This document shows positions 35,467 through 46,746 of a stretch of DNA of 64,000 nucleotides, piece after piece. Source of the DNA: Cylicocyclus nassatus (Eukaryota; Nematoda; Chromadorea; Rhabditida; Strongylidae); the NCBI GenBank assembly GCA_958299035.1, contig CATQJL010000001.1:23898653-23962652 (forward strand), read 5' to 3'. The position numbers and the translations under genes were made by a program. Below the pieces are notes generated by a model. It ran no database searches and had not been told where the DNA came from. It worked only from the letters and a program-made list of their open reading frames with translations. The number at the start of each line of letters is the position of its first letter. The first letter of the stretch is position 1.

Positions 35467-35470
35467 TTAA

Positions 35471-36663
35471 TTGACATGATAAATATGAATGTGATACTCT
35501 TAAAGCTTCGTAGCACGTCTTTGGCGTGCTAAGGTAGTCAATACCTCATGTGCTTTTTTCGCGTGATGGGGTTACCCTTGACTCTGATCCGAGCGCTGGA
35601 GGAGACTGTGGCCGTGATCAAACGAGGGTTGAACGTTGAACCAACGGAATTTAACATCAGGAAGCATTCTTAATAAAGTATACAGTGTTATGAGATTTGA
35701 AGGATATGAAAATGCGCAGAACTATCAGCATTAAGCAGAGCAAATGGTGAAATGAGAAGAAAATGGAGCAAGTACGTTTCGGCATCTTATCGCTTTAGCT
35801 GTGCTTAGTTGATCCAGAATCGATACTGTCTGAAATGAAGTTGCTTATTTGTCGGATTTCGATAGCTATTCATTTAGAACAAGTTTAGAAATCATTTTGA
35901 AGGGAAAAGCGTTGAGAATTGGAAAATGATTGCAACTCTCTATAAAGAAGCTAGATTAATCAAAACTGCACAAAATGGCAATCTCAGTCCGTTGCCAGGC
36001 TAACAAAAAGAACAATGCGTATCCTAAGTCCAGTCAAACACTATTAGAGATAATCTCTGACCACAAATTCTTCTGCCCAGTGAGTAAAAGATAAATTACT
36101 CACATTCGCGGTACACTTTTTAAAGTTGACACTTCAAAGCCTTCAGTTCGACTGAAGGGAATTTCTGGTTAAGAATGTCATGTTTGTTGCTATTGAATTC
36201 CGCACTAACACTTCAGCTATAAAAAAGTTTGTAGTGAGACACAGAAGGAAAGATAATACAGGGTGTTTGGGAAGTCTTTGACTTCAAGTACCTCCGATTC
36301 AAATTTAGCAATTTTTTATTGTGCAACAAGCTGGAAAAATTGAATGAATAAAAAACAGGTTCATCCGCAGTACCTTGATTCATCCATCAGGTTGGGGCAC
36401 AATTAATGCAGCTTCCCAGCCTCTCTTCTTGAAATGCTGGTCGCAAATAAATCATTTCTCAAACAGAGTTTCGTAAGTTTTCTTTCTTTTGTACATTTTT
36501 TAGTTCCTTATACACGCTCTTGTATTCGTAGAAGTAAGTTTGTTTCAAGTTAGCTTGTCTTGAAATACAAGTGATGCATTTCCAAAGTTTAATTTACAAA
36601 AATCCAGCTACACAGTTTTTTTGAATATTCTTCGAAGACAAGAGCGCAAAACTTTTGGAAATA
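35471..36663. other. 1.2 kb without a recognised gene
   Basis: A single mariner-like end (TACAGGGTGTTTGG) appears at 36258 without a visible partner. No gene. Confidence 0.45.
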
Positions 36664-36665
36664 TA

Positions 36666-37592
36666 CAGGGTGTCCCAAAAAATATGCATACTGTTTGATT
36701 GTAAATAACTCTCTTGTAATGACGTGTTTCGAGAAGCTTCAGGTACCGTTTTGTAGAGCGAGGTTAAATTTAGATTTATGATATGGAGCGAATCATCTAT
36801 CGCTTTTCATTACTGTAAAATTACGGTACGAACTTCCAGCATATGAAACCAATGTGAAATATACCACCTAACAAAATTCTCTTCAAAAAATCTGAAAAAT
36901 CGTGTACTAGGGTTTTCACACATGCTGACTCCACCTAACAACTTTTTTCGAGTGTTTTCATCTTTCTGAAGGTGTAATTACATTTCAAGGTGTACCCTAA
37001 AATCCCATAGATAAAAATTCCGAAATTCCGTTATCGCTATTTTTCTACATGAACTGTTTATTAAATGGGCGGGGTTTAGAGTTGAGGGGCGGAGCTTTTT
37101 CTAAACTTCTTCTCCGACTTTTATTTATCCATCCATCAAGTTAGAGGGGTGACTGCATTCAATTTCAATTTTTCCAATTCATTTTTCACCGGTAAATTAA
37201 ACCGCTCTTATCTATGGGATTTTAGGTAGATTACATTTCTGACAAATGCTGGGAAGAGTTATTACGATTTACCGGGTATAACTCTGAAAAGAAGCATCAC
37301 AGTAAAATAGGAATTTCAAATTCGCAATCAGCTGCTCTTATTGCCATAGTATGAGAGTTTTTGGCTTGTTTGGTTTTGTTCCGAGGCAGAATGTAGCCTC
37401 CAATGGCCTAAAATCTTTGTCGAAATTCTTTCCCTAATCCTACAGTAATGAAGAGCGATAGATGATTCGCTCCATACTGTAAATCTAAGTTTAGCCTCGC
37501 CCTACAGATCGGTACCTAAAGCTTCTCGATAGACTTCATTACAAGAGGGTTATTTACAATCAAACAGTAGGCACATTTTTTGGGACACCCTG
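36666..37592. mobile_element. CAGGGTGTCCCAAAA-end mariner-like MITE, 927 bp
   Basis: TA-flanked, ends CAGGGTGTCCCAAAAAATAT and its near complement; inverted arms extend about 190 bases and include GAGCGAATCATCTATCGCTT. An inner palindrome at about 36993-37228 (TACCCTAAAATCCCATAG ends) looks like a second, nested element. No transposase. Confidence 0.8.
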
Positions 37593-37768
37593 TATATATA
37601 GCGATAGCGAATAAGTTGTGCTTCAAATGAATTTCTAAAGCAGACTTCAGAAATGTTTCAAACCGAAAAAATTCTAACGCAGAATTGCACATTTACTTCC
37701 TATTCCTTTCCATCGCAAAAACTTGTTCATAACTTTTGTTGTATCTAGAGAATGTAGAACTATAGTAT

Positions 37769-37905
37769 CATCGCCGCCGCCGTTAAAAACAGCGGTTTAA
37801 GCTCGATATTGCGTTGTAAACGCCGCAACAGCATAACTTCCTTAAAAATCATTTTCAAGCAGAGGGAGACCATATTCGGAATCAGCGTCCTTCGCTCTAT
37901 CTAAT
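37769..37905. repeat. Dispersed repeat, copy 2 (reverse partner at 15789-15926)
   Basis: CATCGCCGCCGCC ... CGGAATCAGCGTCCTTCGCT is the reverse complement of the 15.8-kb copy with scattered substitutions. Confidence 0.6.
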
Positions 37906-38680
37906 ACCATACGTTAGGTGGACATATGATTATCTTATGTGTATAGTACATGCTTGACAAAGTTTGAAGTTAGCAGCATCTTTTAACAAAAATCTGAGTT
38001 TTGGGTATACAAATTTTTCTAGATTTTTTTTGCAAGTTCACGTAGATTGAAGATTTTGAGAATGCGCAAATACTCCCCTATCGAATGATAGATTTTATAC
38101 ATTCTTACATCTTTTCTGGCACTGCAAAATAAGGAGCAGGCATTAGTTTTGCATCAATCTACTGATTTGTGCTATCAGTACGCGAATGATTTGCCAGTCC
38201 CACAAGTCATGTGTATGTTACAGCGATATTTCAGAGGATTTCACTATATCTCCAGTAGACCTGCTTGAGCAGCAGTGGATGTAATCGGTATCCGGCAGCG
38301 CTCCAAATGTCTTATTTCAGTGAATTTTGTACTCAACGGATCGGTGCAAAAACACGGTGATTTCAATGTTTTTCTATGTTGATGACAGCATGCAAAGAAA
38401 TCTGATCAAGGCGCCTGATATCCGCCTAATTTGGCAAGACGGTATATAACGTTGCATTCTCGTTTCCTGAAGAACATCAGGTGAGAGAAACTCCAGATGC
38501 AGCGCGAATAAAGGTCTTACAATATACGGACCAACTATTACAATTGTCTCACAAGTTTTTTTTCTCCATCTGATGATGATGACCTGTAGACTCAAATTCT
38601 TGATTAGGAGCCAAACTACAACTATTATATTCGATAGATTAATGGACTTTACAAGCTATTCTGCGATCACTTGTAGAAAG
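37906..38680. other. 0.77 kb without a recognised gene
   Basis: AT-rich, no supported coding frame; the 73-codon minus frame at 38374-38595 has no recognisable domain. Confidence 0.45.
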
Positions 38681-38702
38681 GCCATTAGGCTGCCCAAAAG
38701 TA

Positions 38703-39174
38703 TTAGGTTGATGCAAAAATAATGGCCGTAGATTACGGGGTCTTGAAGCTAAAAGTGACTTTTTTTATATCTATGCAGATACCAGGCTGAAATTTCATAG
38801 CCATGCTTCGCAGGCTTTATGGTACACAATACCTAAATTAGGGGAAAGAGGCGGAGTTAGAGGCGGAGTTTGCAGATTTTCGATTTTCTTTTTTTTTTCC
38901 CAAATTCTAAGTGACAAAATATGACAGCAAGTGCATGAATGAGCGTTACCATGTGTCTACTATGTGATGACCAACTGGGAGACTTGTAGGACTTCTCCGA
39001 GCGAAGAGCTTTGAGCAGGTCAAATGCTCACATATTTTCGCATCAAACTTTACGTAGAAATAATGTCTAGGTAGGTTTTTGGTGGCCACTTTGTAGAGGT
39101 ACCTCATTCGTATAATTCTGTATTCATATGCTTTGGTAGCGTATGCAACGGCCATTACTATTGCATCAACCTAA
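38703..39174. mobile_element. mariner MITE, 472 bp, TA duplication
   Basis: TA at 38701-38702 and 39175-39176. Ends TTAGGTTGATGCAAAAATAA and its near complement TTGCATCAACCTAA. This is the widely shared mariner terminal sequence. It lies inside a decayed copy of the family at 44745-45696, whose CCCAAAAGT / CTCTGCATTTTCAAAAAAT sequence continues on either side. Confidence 0.83.
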
Positions 39175-39231
39175 TACTTGCTCTGCATTTTCAAAAAATC
39201 CTGCAAAGAGCTCGATTCGTGCTTTCATATG

Positions 39232-41220
39232 GGATTCTCTTTAAAGTAATCCATTGAGATACGAATAATTATGTTTTGAAAACGCGTCCCAAGAACTTCT
39301 GGGAAAACCTATTCGAAGTCCTGATAAACAGATGATAGCATACTAATTGAAACGAGAAGATGATACAGTGCCCTCCCCTCAAATTTCTCGAGCCGCTTCC
39401 TCCCATCCGTTGCTTTCAAGTTTTGACGAGATCGAGCTCGTCTTTAGTTTGTGAACTCTGAGTAAGATGGGCCTTGGGAAAGGCAGGTTTACGCCATTTC
39501 CGTACTGTGTAAGTTCAATTTTCGAGCTTAGCGTCGATTCGCCCCGAGGAAGCAAAAATTTTTATGGAAGATTGCCGAGCCACTGCTTCAAACTAAACAC
39601 TTTTATAGATCTATTTGCTTGATTCAACCATCATTGCTTCTTTGACTCTCAAATTTTTTGTAAAGCTGCATTTCGAAGTGTGAAACTTTTGCAGCACCTC
39701 CGACCTCTCGTCGTAATCGAAGATGAACAATCACGTGAAGTTTTTGCCTTTGACAGCATTGAGAGTCAATCTGCTTTAACGAAAAGCTGGTTTAGAGTTT
39801 ACGAGTTTTTCAGATGCCACGCAGAAGTCATAGAATCATCATAGAATACGTCATAGAATCTCGTGAGCTTTCTTATGAGATGAGGACGCTCTTAGAAACT
39901 TCGCATAATCGCTGATTTTGACGGACCGCTGCAAAATCACCATACAGTACTTTCCTGCAAAACTCGATGTTTAATATTCAGGAAATTCTGGGCTTGATTT
40001 ATAGCCTTGCATATATGATGATGCGGTTTTGCGAGAACTCTCAGATTGTTCTGATGCAATCGCGCCTTCAAATTTCAAATACTTTTCATGAAAATTCCCC
40101 TGAGCAGTAGATTGGGCATAAACCTAAATCTCACTATTTCTTCTTCTTGCTTCTTGATATTTAAGGTGAAGGACGCACTTGTAGACTTTGCGTAATCGTT
40201 GATGTTGAAGGACAAGCTCTAAGATCACCGGGGACTGTCACGCTTTTACATCCCAAGACTTGGTTTTTTTAAAACTTGCACGAAAATGAAGTCGTGTGCA
40301 CAGTTAGAAAAAAAATTGGTGCACTGAGCATTTTGGATCCACAACAGTCATACCTCGAGAAGTGATCGGCGCACCCTGCCCAATTACAACTCAGACCACC
40401 AGGTCAAATTGGAGAACCTTCAAAACTTCAAAATAGTTACTCTTGACTAACTCGCAAACACTGATTCAAATCAGAGAGGAGTGAGGATTATGTCCAATCT
40501 CTGCTCATAGGGAATTTTCACAAAAAGTAATGTAAATTTATGGGATCATATGGGATTCTTTTTAAAGGAATCCATTGAGATACGAAGAATTTGTTTTTCT
40601 TGAAAACGCGTCGCAAGAACTTTTGGGAAAACCTAGTATTTCGAAGTTTTGATAAACAGATGATAGCAAATTAATTGAAACCAGAAGATAATACAGTGCG
40701 TATGATGTCTCCTTCCCCCCCCCCTCAAATTTTTCGAGCCATTCCTCCCATCCGTTGCTTTGAAGTCTTGACGAGATCGAGCTCGTCATTGATTTGTAAC
40801 TCTGAGTAAGATGGGCCTAAGGAAAGGCTGGTTTACGCCATTTCGTACTGTGTAAGTTAAATTTTCGAGATTAGCGTCGAGTCGCCCCGAGGAAGCAAAA
40901 ATTTTTGTGGAAGATTGTCGAGAGACTGCTTCAAACTAAACACTTTTATAGATCCATTTGCTTGATTCAACCATCATTGCTTCTTTGACTCTGAAATTTT
41001 TTGTAAAGCTACATTTCGAAGTATGAAACATTTGCAGCACCTCCGACCTCTCGTCGTAATCGAAGATAAACAATCACGTGAAGTTTTTGCTTTTGACAGC
41101 ATTGAGAGTCAATCTGCTTTCACGAAAAGCTGGTTTAGAGTTTACGAGTTTTTCACATGCCACGCAAAAGTCATAGAATTTCGTCAGCTTTCTTATGAGG
41201 TGAAGAATATGAAAATATGT
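39232..41220. repeat. Tandem duplication, unit about 1.31 kb, partial second unit
   Basis: 39232-39890 and 40546-41215 share long matches, including TCATATGGGATTCT, GATAAACAGATGATAGCA and TTGCAGCACCTCCGACCTCT. Inverted fragments of the same sequence continue at 41419-41600. The 114-codon frame 41023-41367 is open in unit 2 only, so it is not called a gene. Confidence 0.68.
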
Positions 41221-41600
41221 CCAATCTCTACTCACAGAGAATTTTCACGGAAAGTAATTAATCTAAAGGCGACTGCATCAGAACATTCTGAGAGTTCTAG
41301 CAGAATTGCATCATCAATTATGCAGTATAATAAGTCAACCTCAGCACTTCCTAAATATCGAAATTGAGTTTTGTGGAAATATGGTTACCCTTTGGTGTGA
41401 GGCATTTTTGTCAATATCTGCGATTACGCAAGGTTTATGAGAGCGCTTTTCACCTCATTTAAGCAAGGAAGCTCAGCAGCTTTCGAGACCTTTGCGTGGC
41501 ACGTATAAAAGCTCGTAAACTCAAACCAGCTGTTTACTGAAGCAGGTTGACATTAAGAGCTTCTGAGCAAGAAATGCAATGGTGGCTGAAAAAAGCAAGT

Positions 41601-43285
41601 GTATTTATAGTAGTGTCCAGCTGATCAAGGCTTTTTTGAAAATTTCTCTCGTTTCAATTAAACGAGATAGGAGCCGTTTTGATGAATGATGGTAGGATTG
41701 CATGAATACAACGAACAAATCTTAAAACATCCATTCACAAAAAGGCAAATCATGGCGACATTGAAAGTGGATAATAATTGTTTTTAGCACTGTGTCGCTC
41801 TTCAAAGCTTACACCCTCTGGAAAGCAAATGTGAATGTGAAGTAAACGATGGTTCAGTAGTCGTTTCATCAAAACCCTGTTCTGCAGTTCTCACTGGCCA
41901 TAACTGACTAACTACACACTGATGCTATCTCAAGGTTTGGTCTATTTTGCGCCATACTTTGACTAAGCAGGTCATGGTGTCTTTGATATGTGCTGGAGAA
42001 TAAGTTTTTTCTGTAATCTTAGTGAAGACCAAGCTTAGCAAGCCGTAAAGCTTCTTGTGCGAATTTTGACGCCACGTTGATTTCAAAATTTTCGAATCGG
42101 CCAAAAAAAAATGTTATAATACGAGATCATGACAGCGATTCCTCAGCACAGTTAAACGGTTAAAAAGGTGTGAGTCTTATAAGGTCAAGTGCCATGACAA
42201 ATACAATGGATTATCCACCAGTATAAAACGCCCTCATATCAGGACTCTAGCATTACGTTCATCAGATGTTTTCGTCTGTGCACCTCATTGTTGCACCTCA
42301 TGTTCTCATTGTGGCTATTATTACCCGCACCCAAGCGCTCAAATGTTAATCAGATGTGTTAGTTATATCAAATCGTAAGCCCGCTCGAGCGTCTTTGAGT
42401 TTTGGGCTTTTGAGAATTCAAGAAGAGCAAGACCCTGTATAACCATATCTTGGTACAAGCTCACACCAAATTCTGAAGACAGTGCTCCAGCAAACTGCAC
42501 TTCCACATTCCTGCATTCTTCAGGGCTTTTCGACACGCAGACTCCGAATTTGAGTCTGAAGGTGGAAAGACCGTTTTTGGAGCGTTTAGCCACTTTCCAG
42601 AAGGAAAGTCACACGAGAGTTTCTACGGAAAGTTGGGAGACTCTGGCACGAAAACCCTGTCGCCTGTAGCTTTTGCTTTGAATGGCATGCACAATGCGGG
42701 AGCTGTCATGGGGTCCCGCGCCGAACAGGTGTAGGCCGTTCGAGCACGCGCCTACTGGGGTTGCGCGCGTCGGTTCCAGGGCTATTTTCTCGGCGCAGGG
42801 TGAACATCAATCCGCCGGACTGGGCCTAGAAATAAGTCGGGTGACCTCACCACAGCTATATCCCCCAGGAAACAAATCTGCCAAGACACGGCCTTTAAGA
42901 CTGTGTTTTTGAATCCTCAACAAGGAGGCGTTCGTCTGAAAAGACGTATCAAAACCCGAAAATTGAAATTCCAAGCCTAAAAACCCTTTAAATGCACTCT
43001 AATTAGGAAATAGCAGGCCCGAAGGAGATGCATGTCATAGACGCGCCTTCAAACGCTGATTCAAGTTTGCTTTATTTTTCTACGGAGTAACTTTCCGGAA
43101 AAAGTCGTAAGTTTTCGGAAGTCTAAAATTGTTGAGTCTTGAGTGGCATAAAAAAGGTGAAAACCTGTCCAAAAACGCCTGCAATGAGTAATCAATTTTG
43201 TATCACCTATACCGACTACAAGGAAGGATCACAGTCAGTAAATATCAGCACAGGTGCTTAATTTATGCATTGCGAAGGAAGTTAT
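41601..43285. other. 1.7 kb without a recognised gene
   Basis: A GC-rich patch at 42640-42910 stands out from the AT-rich surroundings but has no recognised domain, tRNA-like fold or repeat partner. Confidence 0.4.
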
Positions 43286-43492
43286 GGCGATATTCCGAAA
43301 ATTCCGCGAAATTCCCGGAATGTCGCGAAATTCCGAAAATGTCGCGATATTCCGAAAATTTCGCGACATTCCCGGAATGTCGCGAAATTCCGGAAATGTC
43401 GCGAAATTCCGAAAATTTCGCGGTCCTTCGCGGAATTCCGGGGTTTCCGCGACATTCACGGAAATTTTGCACGTTCTGAGAGCGGTATTGTA
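43286..43492. repeat. CGCGAAATTCCGG short-period repeat, reverse copy
   Basis: Roughly 200 bases of TTCCGAAAATGTCGCGA-like units ending in CACGTTCTGAGAGCGGTATT, the reverse complement of the 15,074 entry sequence. All reading frames look repetitive on both strands; the open frames here are artefacts. Confidence 0.78.
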
Positions 43493-43513
43493 CATCCCAC
43501 TTCATACACACAG

Positions 43514-43550
43514 CCAGTCCAAAGCGCCGCGAAGCGGCGCTTTGGACTGG
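43514..43550. repeat. Perfect 17-bp hairpin
   Basis: CCAGTCCAAAGCGCCGC, loop GAA, GCGGCGCTTTGGACTGG. GC-rich and perfectly paired in an AT-rich background. Confidence 0.8.
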
Positions 43551-44742
43551 TGCTGTAATGTTGTGGCAGGACTCAAGAAATGTCGAATGGATTTGTTTAT
43601 TAAACTACTTTGTCTAAGAAATTGTAGAGCCTATAGTAGGCTTTCATGAGTCTAGCGAAGGACGCTGTAAAGCTTTTTAGTGCTGCGCATTGTTAAAGTT
43701 CCCTTAAGCTTTGGATTTGCATCACGTTTGCGACAACTTCAACACTTTCCAATTTAATGGAGGTGTATTGTCTAGTAGCGGTTCCAGAATTTCCATTTAA
43801 AGGGGGGGGGGGAGGGAGGGGAAGGGGGAAGGAATTTTTGGGAGCTTTGCATAGAGTTTTCCGAACTCATATCTTTCTGTTAATCGCAATCTCATTTATT
43901 CTAGTTGCCGTCATTTTTGCGCGCATGAAAATTTGCATTTCAAAACTTAGATTTTCACCTTAATTCTTTTCTTTCTTTTGATATTAGTGAGTTACAGTTT
44001 GGTCTGATGCTTTATTCCTCACTCGCTCTAATTGATTGTGTTGATTTTGATGGTATCCGATGCAATAAACTCCCCCCCCCCCCTTCCTTTGTGTCGTCGC
44101 TTACTTCTTGTGTCTTAAAAATTGCTAGAGAACATGCCAGTCAAATACGGTTCTGTTCTGTCAAATACAGTTTTATAAAGCTTCAATTTCTGTCTCACGC
44201 TGAATGCAGAGATAAGAATGGAAGAGTGAAACGATGTAAAATTTGACCATTTTGTGTTAGCTTACCAAAAATGCGGGGGGTGCCGCATGAAAATCTAAAA
44301 TCGTCAGAAATGTTTTTTGACCTACGCTTTGCAAATGTGAAGAGTTCATGCTGTGGACGTCTCTGTGAGAAGTTATGATGAGAAAATTGGCATTTAATAT
44401 TGAAGTTATCCTTATAAACTCGGAATTCATAACTTTTCACATATCAACCAGACAGCACATAGCTTTCGGAGTTGCAATGTGTAGGCCAAAAAACTTTTGC
44501 GCTAAACATTTCAGGTTTTTTGCATCGTTCTAAATTTTTGTGACCTGACTCAAAACTAAAGCTGGTATCTTCCTTTTCCATTTTTATCTCTGCTGTCAGT
44601 GCAAAACAGAAGCTTGGCAAAGTAGTATTCGGAAGCGAAGGACATATTCTTTCAAACGAAATTATATGCAAGCAAGTCCGTCGAGATACGGCAAAGTTAC
44701 AAACTTTTGAAACTGAAACGCAAAGTTTTTGAACCGACCTTA
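43551..44742. other. 1.2 kb without a gene, part of a further palindrome
   Basis: A G-run at 43801-43835 and a C-run at 44071-44083. GCAGAGATAAGAATGGAA (44207-44224) pairs with TTCCATTTTTATCTCTGC (about 44577-44594), so another decayed foldback, abutting the next element, is likely. Confidence 0.5.
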
Positions 44743-44744
44743 TA

Positions 44745-45696
44745 TTAGGCTGTCCCAAAAGTTTGCTCCGCATTTTCAAAAAATAACCTCTTCAGGTCTT
44801 GATAGATTCCTTTGAAAGTAAAACTATATGAAAGCACAGATCAAGCTCTTTATAACAGCTTGCTCTCGGTGACTTAGTATGGATAAGTTCGAGAGATAGA
44901 AGCACTTGAACGAAATTACTTAAGATTTGCATTTTCCAAGCAGAATCACGAAAAATTCTGGAAGTATTTTTATTTGATAGGGAAAATTACAATGGCACCT
45001 TTCGCATGAATTAAAACGAAAAAGTCCGAGAATTAGAAGCAAATAAATAGAGTCACTTCAGTTCTGCAATTTTTGAGCATGCTCAGAAAAGCCCAAAAAC
45101 ATTACAAAAATACGGGAAAGTCATGAACATAGGTTCTATAATCTCGTCTTTCTAGCTGAGCAAGTTTCGAACTAATTGAGAGCAAATTTGTCTTTCGTGA
45201 CTTCTTTTGGGTTTTCGGGTTTGCTTTTTTCACAGAAGTCAAAATTGCTCTCAATTAGCACGATTTTTGCTCAGCTAGAAAGGGGAGGTCACAGCACCCA
45301 TGTTCATGACCTTCCCGTCATTTCTGTGACGATTTCATGCTTTTCTGAGGCACGCCCAAAAAATTTCAAAACTGAAATAATTTTTTTAGTTGCTTTTAAC
45401 TCGCCGTCTTTTTCGTTTTAGTTACCCGAAAAGGCAATGTAGTGAAGAACATAATTTTCTCTAACAAATAAAAAATATTTCCAAAATTTTTCGTGGCCCT
45501 GCTTGAAAATGCCATTGAGTAATTTCGTTCAACTGCTTCTACTTCACGAAATTTTTCATGCTGATTAAACATAAGCACACTGCTGTAAAGCTTGATCTGT
45601 GCTTTCCTAAAGTGTTACTTTCAAAGGAATCCATTAAGACTTGAAGAAGTTATGATATTCTGAAAATGCGGCGCAAAAACTTTTGAAACAACCTAA
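44745..45696. mobile_element. mariner-type foldback MITE, 952 bp, TA duplication
   Basis: TA at 44743-44744 and 45697-45698. Ends TTAGGCTGTCCCAAAAGTTT and AAACTTTTGAAACAACCTAA. The arms pair over about 450 bases (GAAAGCACAGATCAAGCT on the left, AGCTTGATCTGTGCTTTC on the right) with the centre near 45220. No transposase. Confidence 0.8.
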
Positions 45697-45698
45697 TA

Positions 45699-46593
45699 TT
45701 TAGTTTTGGCCATTCTAGCGAAACTCTTATGAGGAGGAAAAATGGCAAGTACTGCAAAAACTAAATTTGCAAGAGTAAGCATTATTACTGTTAGGTCTGA
45801 AAATAGCTCCACTTATCTTTTCATTGAGCTCAATCAACATCTTTCAACATGTTAATGAGTATGTTTAGAAGCAAATACTGATATGGAGAATCTACGCGAG
45901 GCTTTCACAAGAAATTATGAACGTTGTCAATGTGTCCATATAGGAATTGTTTTTTTTTTCGTTTTTTTTTGTTAAATGATTGTACATCGAGAAAGTTTAT
46001 TGGCTTTTTCGACCGCTTTGCTCACGACAAACCAATAACTTTTCATAGCGATAATAAATCGCTATAAAAAGCGATACGAAGCCGCAACTAGGGAAAAATA
46101 TTTTGCCATAATGGAATGGCTTGAATTTCAAGGAGCAGCGACTAGCGTTAAGGTGCACACTGCGAAAATTAGAATTCGATGGGAATATTTGTTTGAAAAG
46201 TATAAACAAGCACCGCGACAGAAGGAAAAATACGAATATATGGTCTGTTCTGATGGTTACTACTAAGTGTGCACTTGTTATTCCCGCTGTATGCGGAAAA
46301 CGATGATTTACAAGCTCTAACGCTTTCTTGAAAAGAGGCCACTTAAGTACTGGGTATATTGCTTTCAAGAGATGGTAGTGGTCTCAAACGCTTGTATGTG
46401 CATGAAATTTCTTGCTTAAAGGCAACGGCTCAGCAAAATGAACAGCTGTCAAATTTCGGTAGTATTAGGTAGTAAATAGTTAAAAAAGACCGCTAAACTC
46501 AGACACGCGTTTCAATCCAGTAATAATCCCATTCAATGCAATCAGGTGGGACTGCTTTTGTAGTGCCTTTTCAGGACTTACCGCATAAACTGC
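45699..46593. other. 0.9 kb without a recognised gene
   Basis: T-run at 45950-45970; the 123-codon minus frame at 45997-46368 has no recognisable domain. Confidence 0.4.
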
Positions 46594-46746
46594 GGCCGTA
46601 TTCATCAACGAAATCCGTGGGGTGCGGAACCCACTCCTTAGTGCTTTTGATAAATATCGATTCTTCCCTGGAGCAGAATCGATATTCATCAAAAGCACTA
46701 ACCTAGTGGATTCCGGAACCCACGGGTTTCGTTGATGAATACGGCC
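46594..46746. mobile_element. 153-bp palindromic MITE with GGCCGTATTC ends
   Basis: GGCCGTATTCATCAACGAAA at the left is matched exactly in reverse at the right; the inner parts (AGTGCTTTTGAT, GGAACCCAC) also pair. ACTG flanks the right end and lies one base off the left end, so the target duplication is uncertain. Confidence 0.72.

Noticed and set aside
41023..41367. 114-codon frame as a gene
   Set aside because: Lies in a noncoding tandem repeat whose other unit is not open in that frame.
42660..42910. Possible tRNA-derived SINE head near GTCGGTTCCAGGG
   Set aside because: Spacing and stems do not fit a tRNA fold, and no tail or target duplication is visible.
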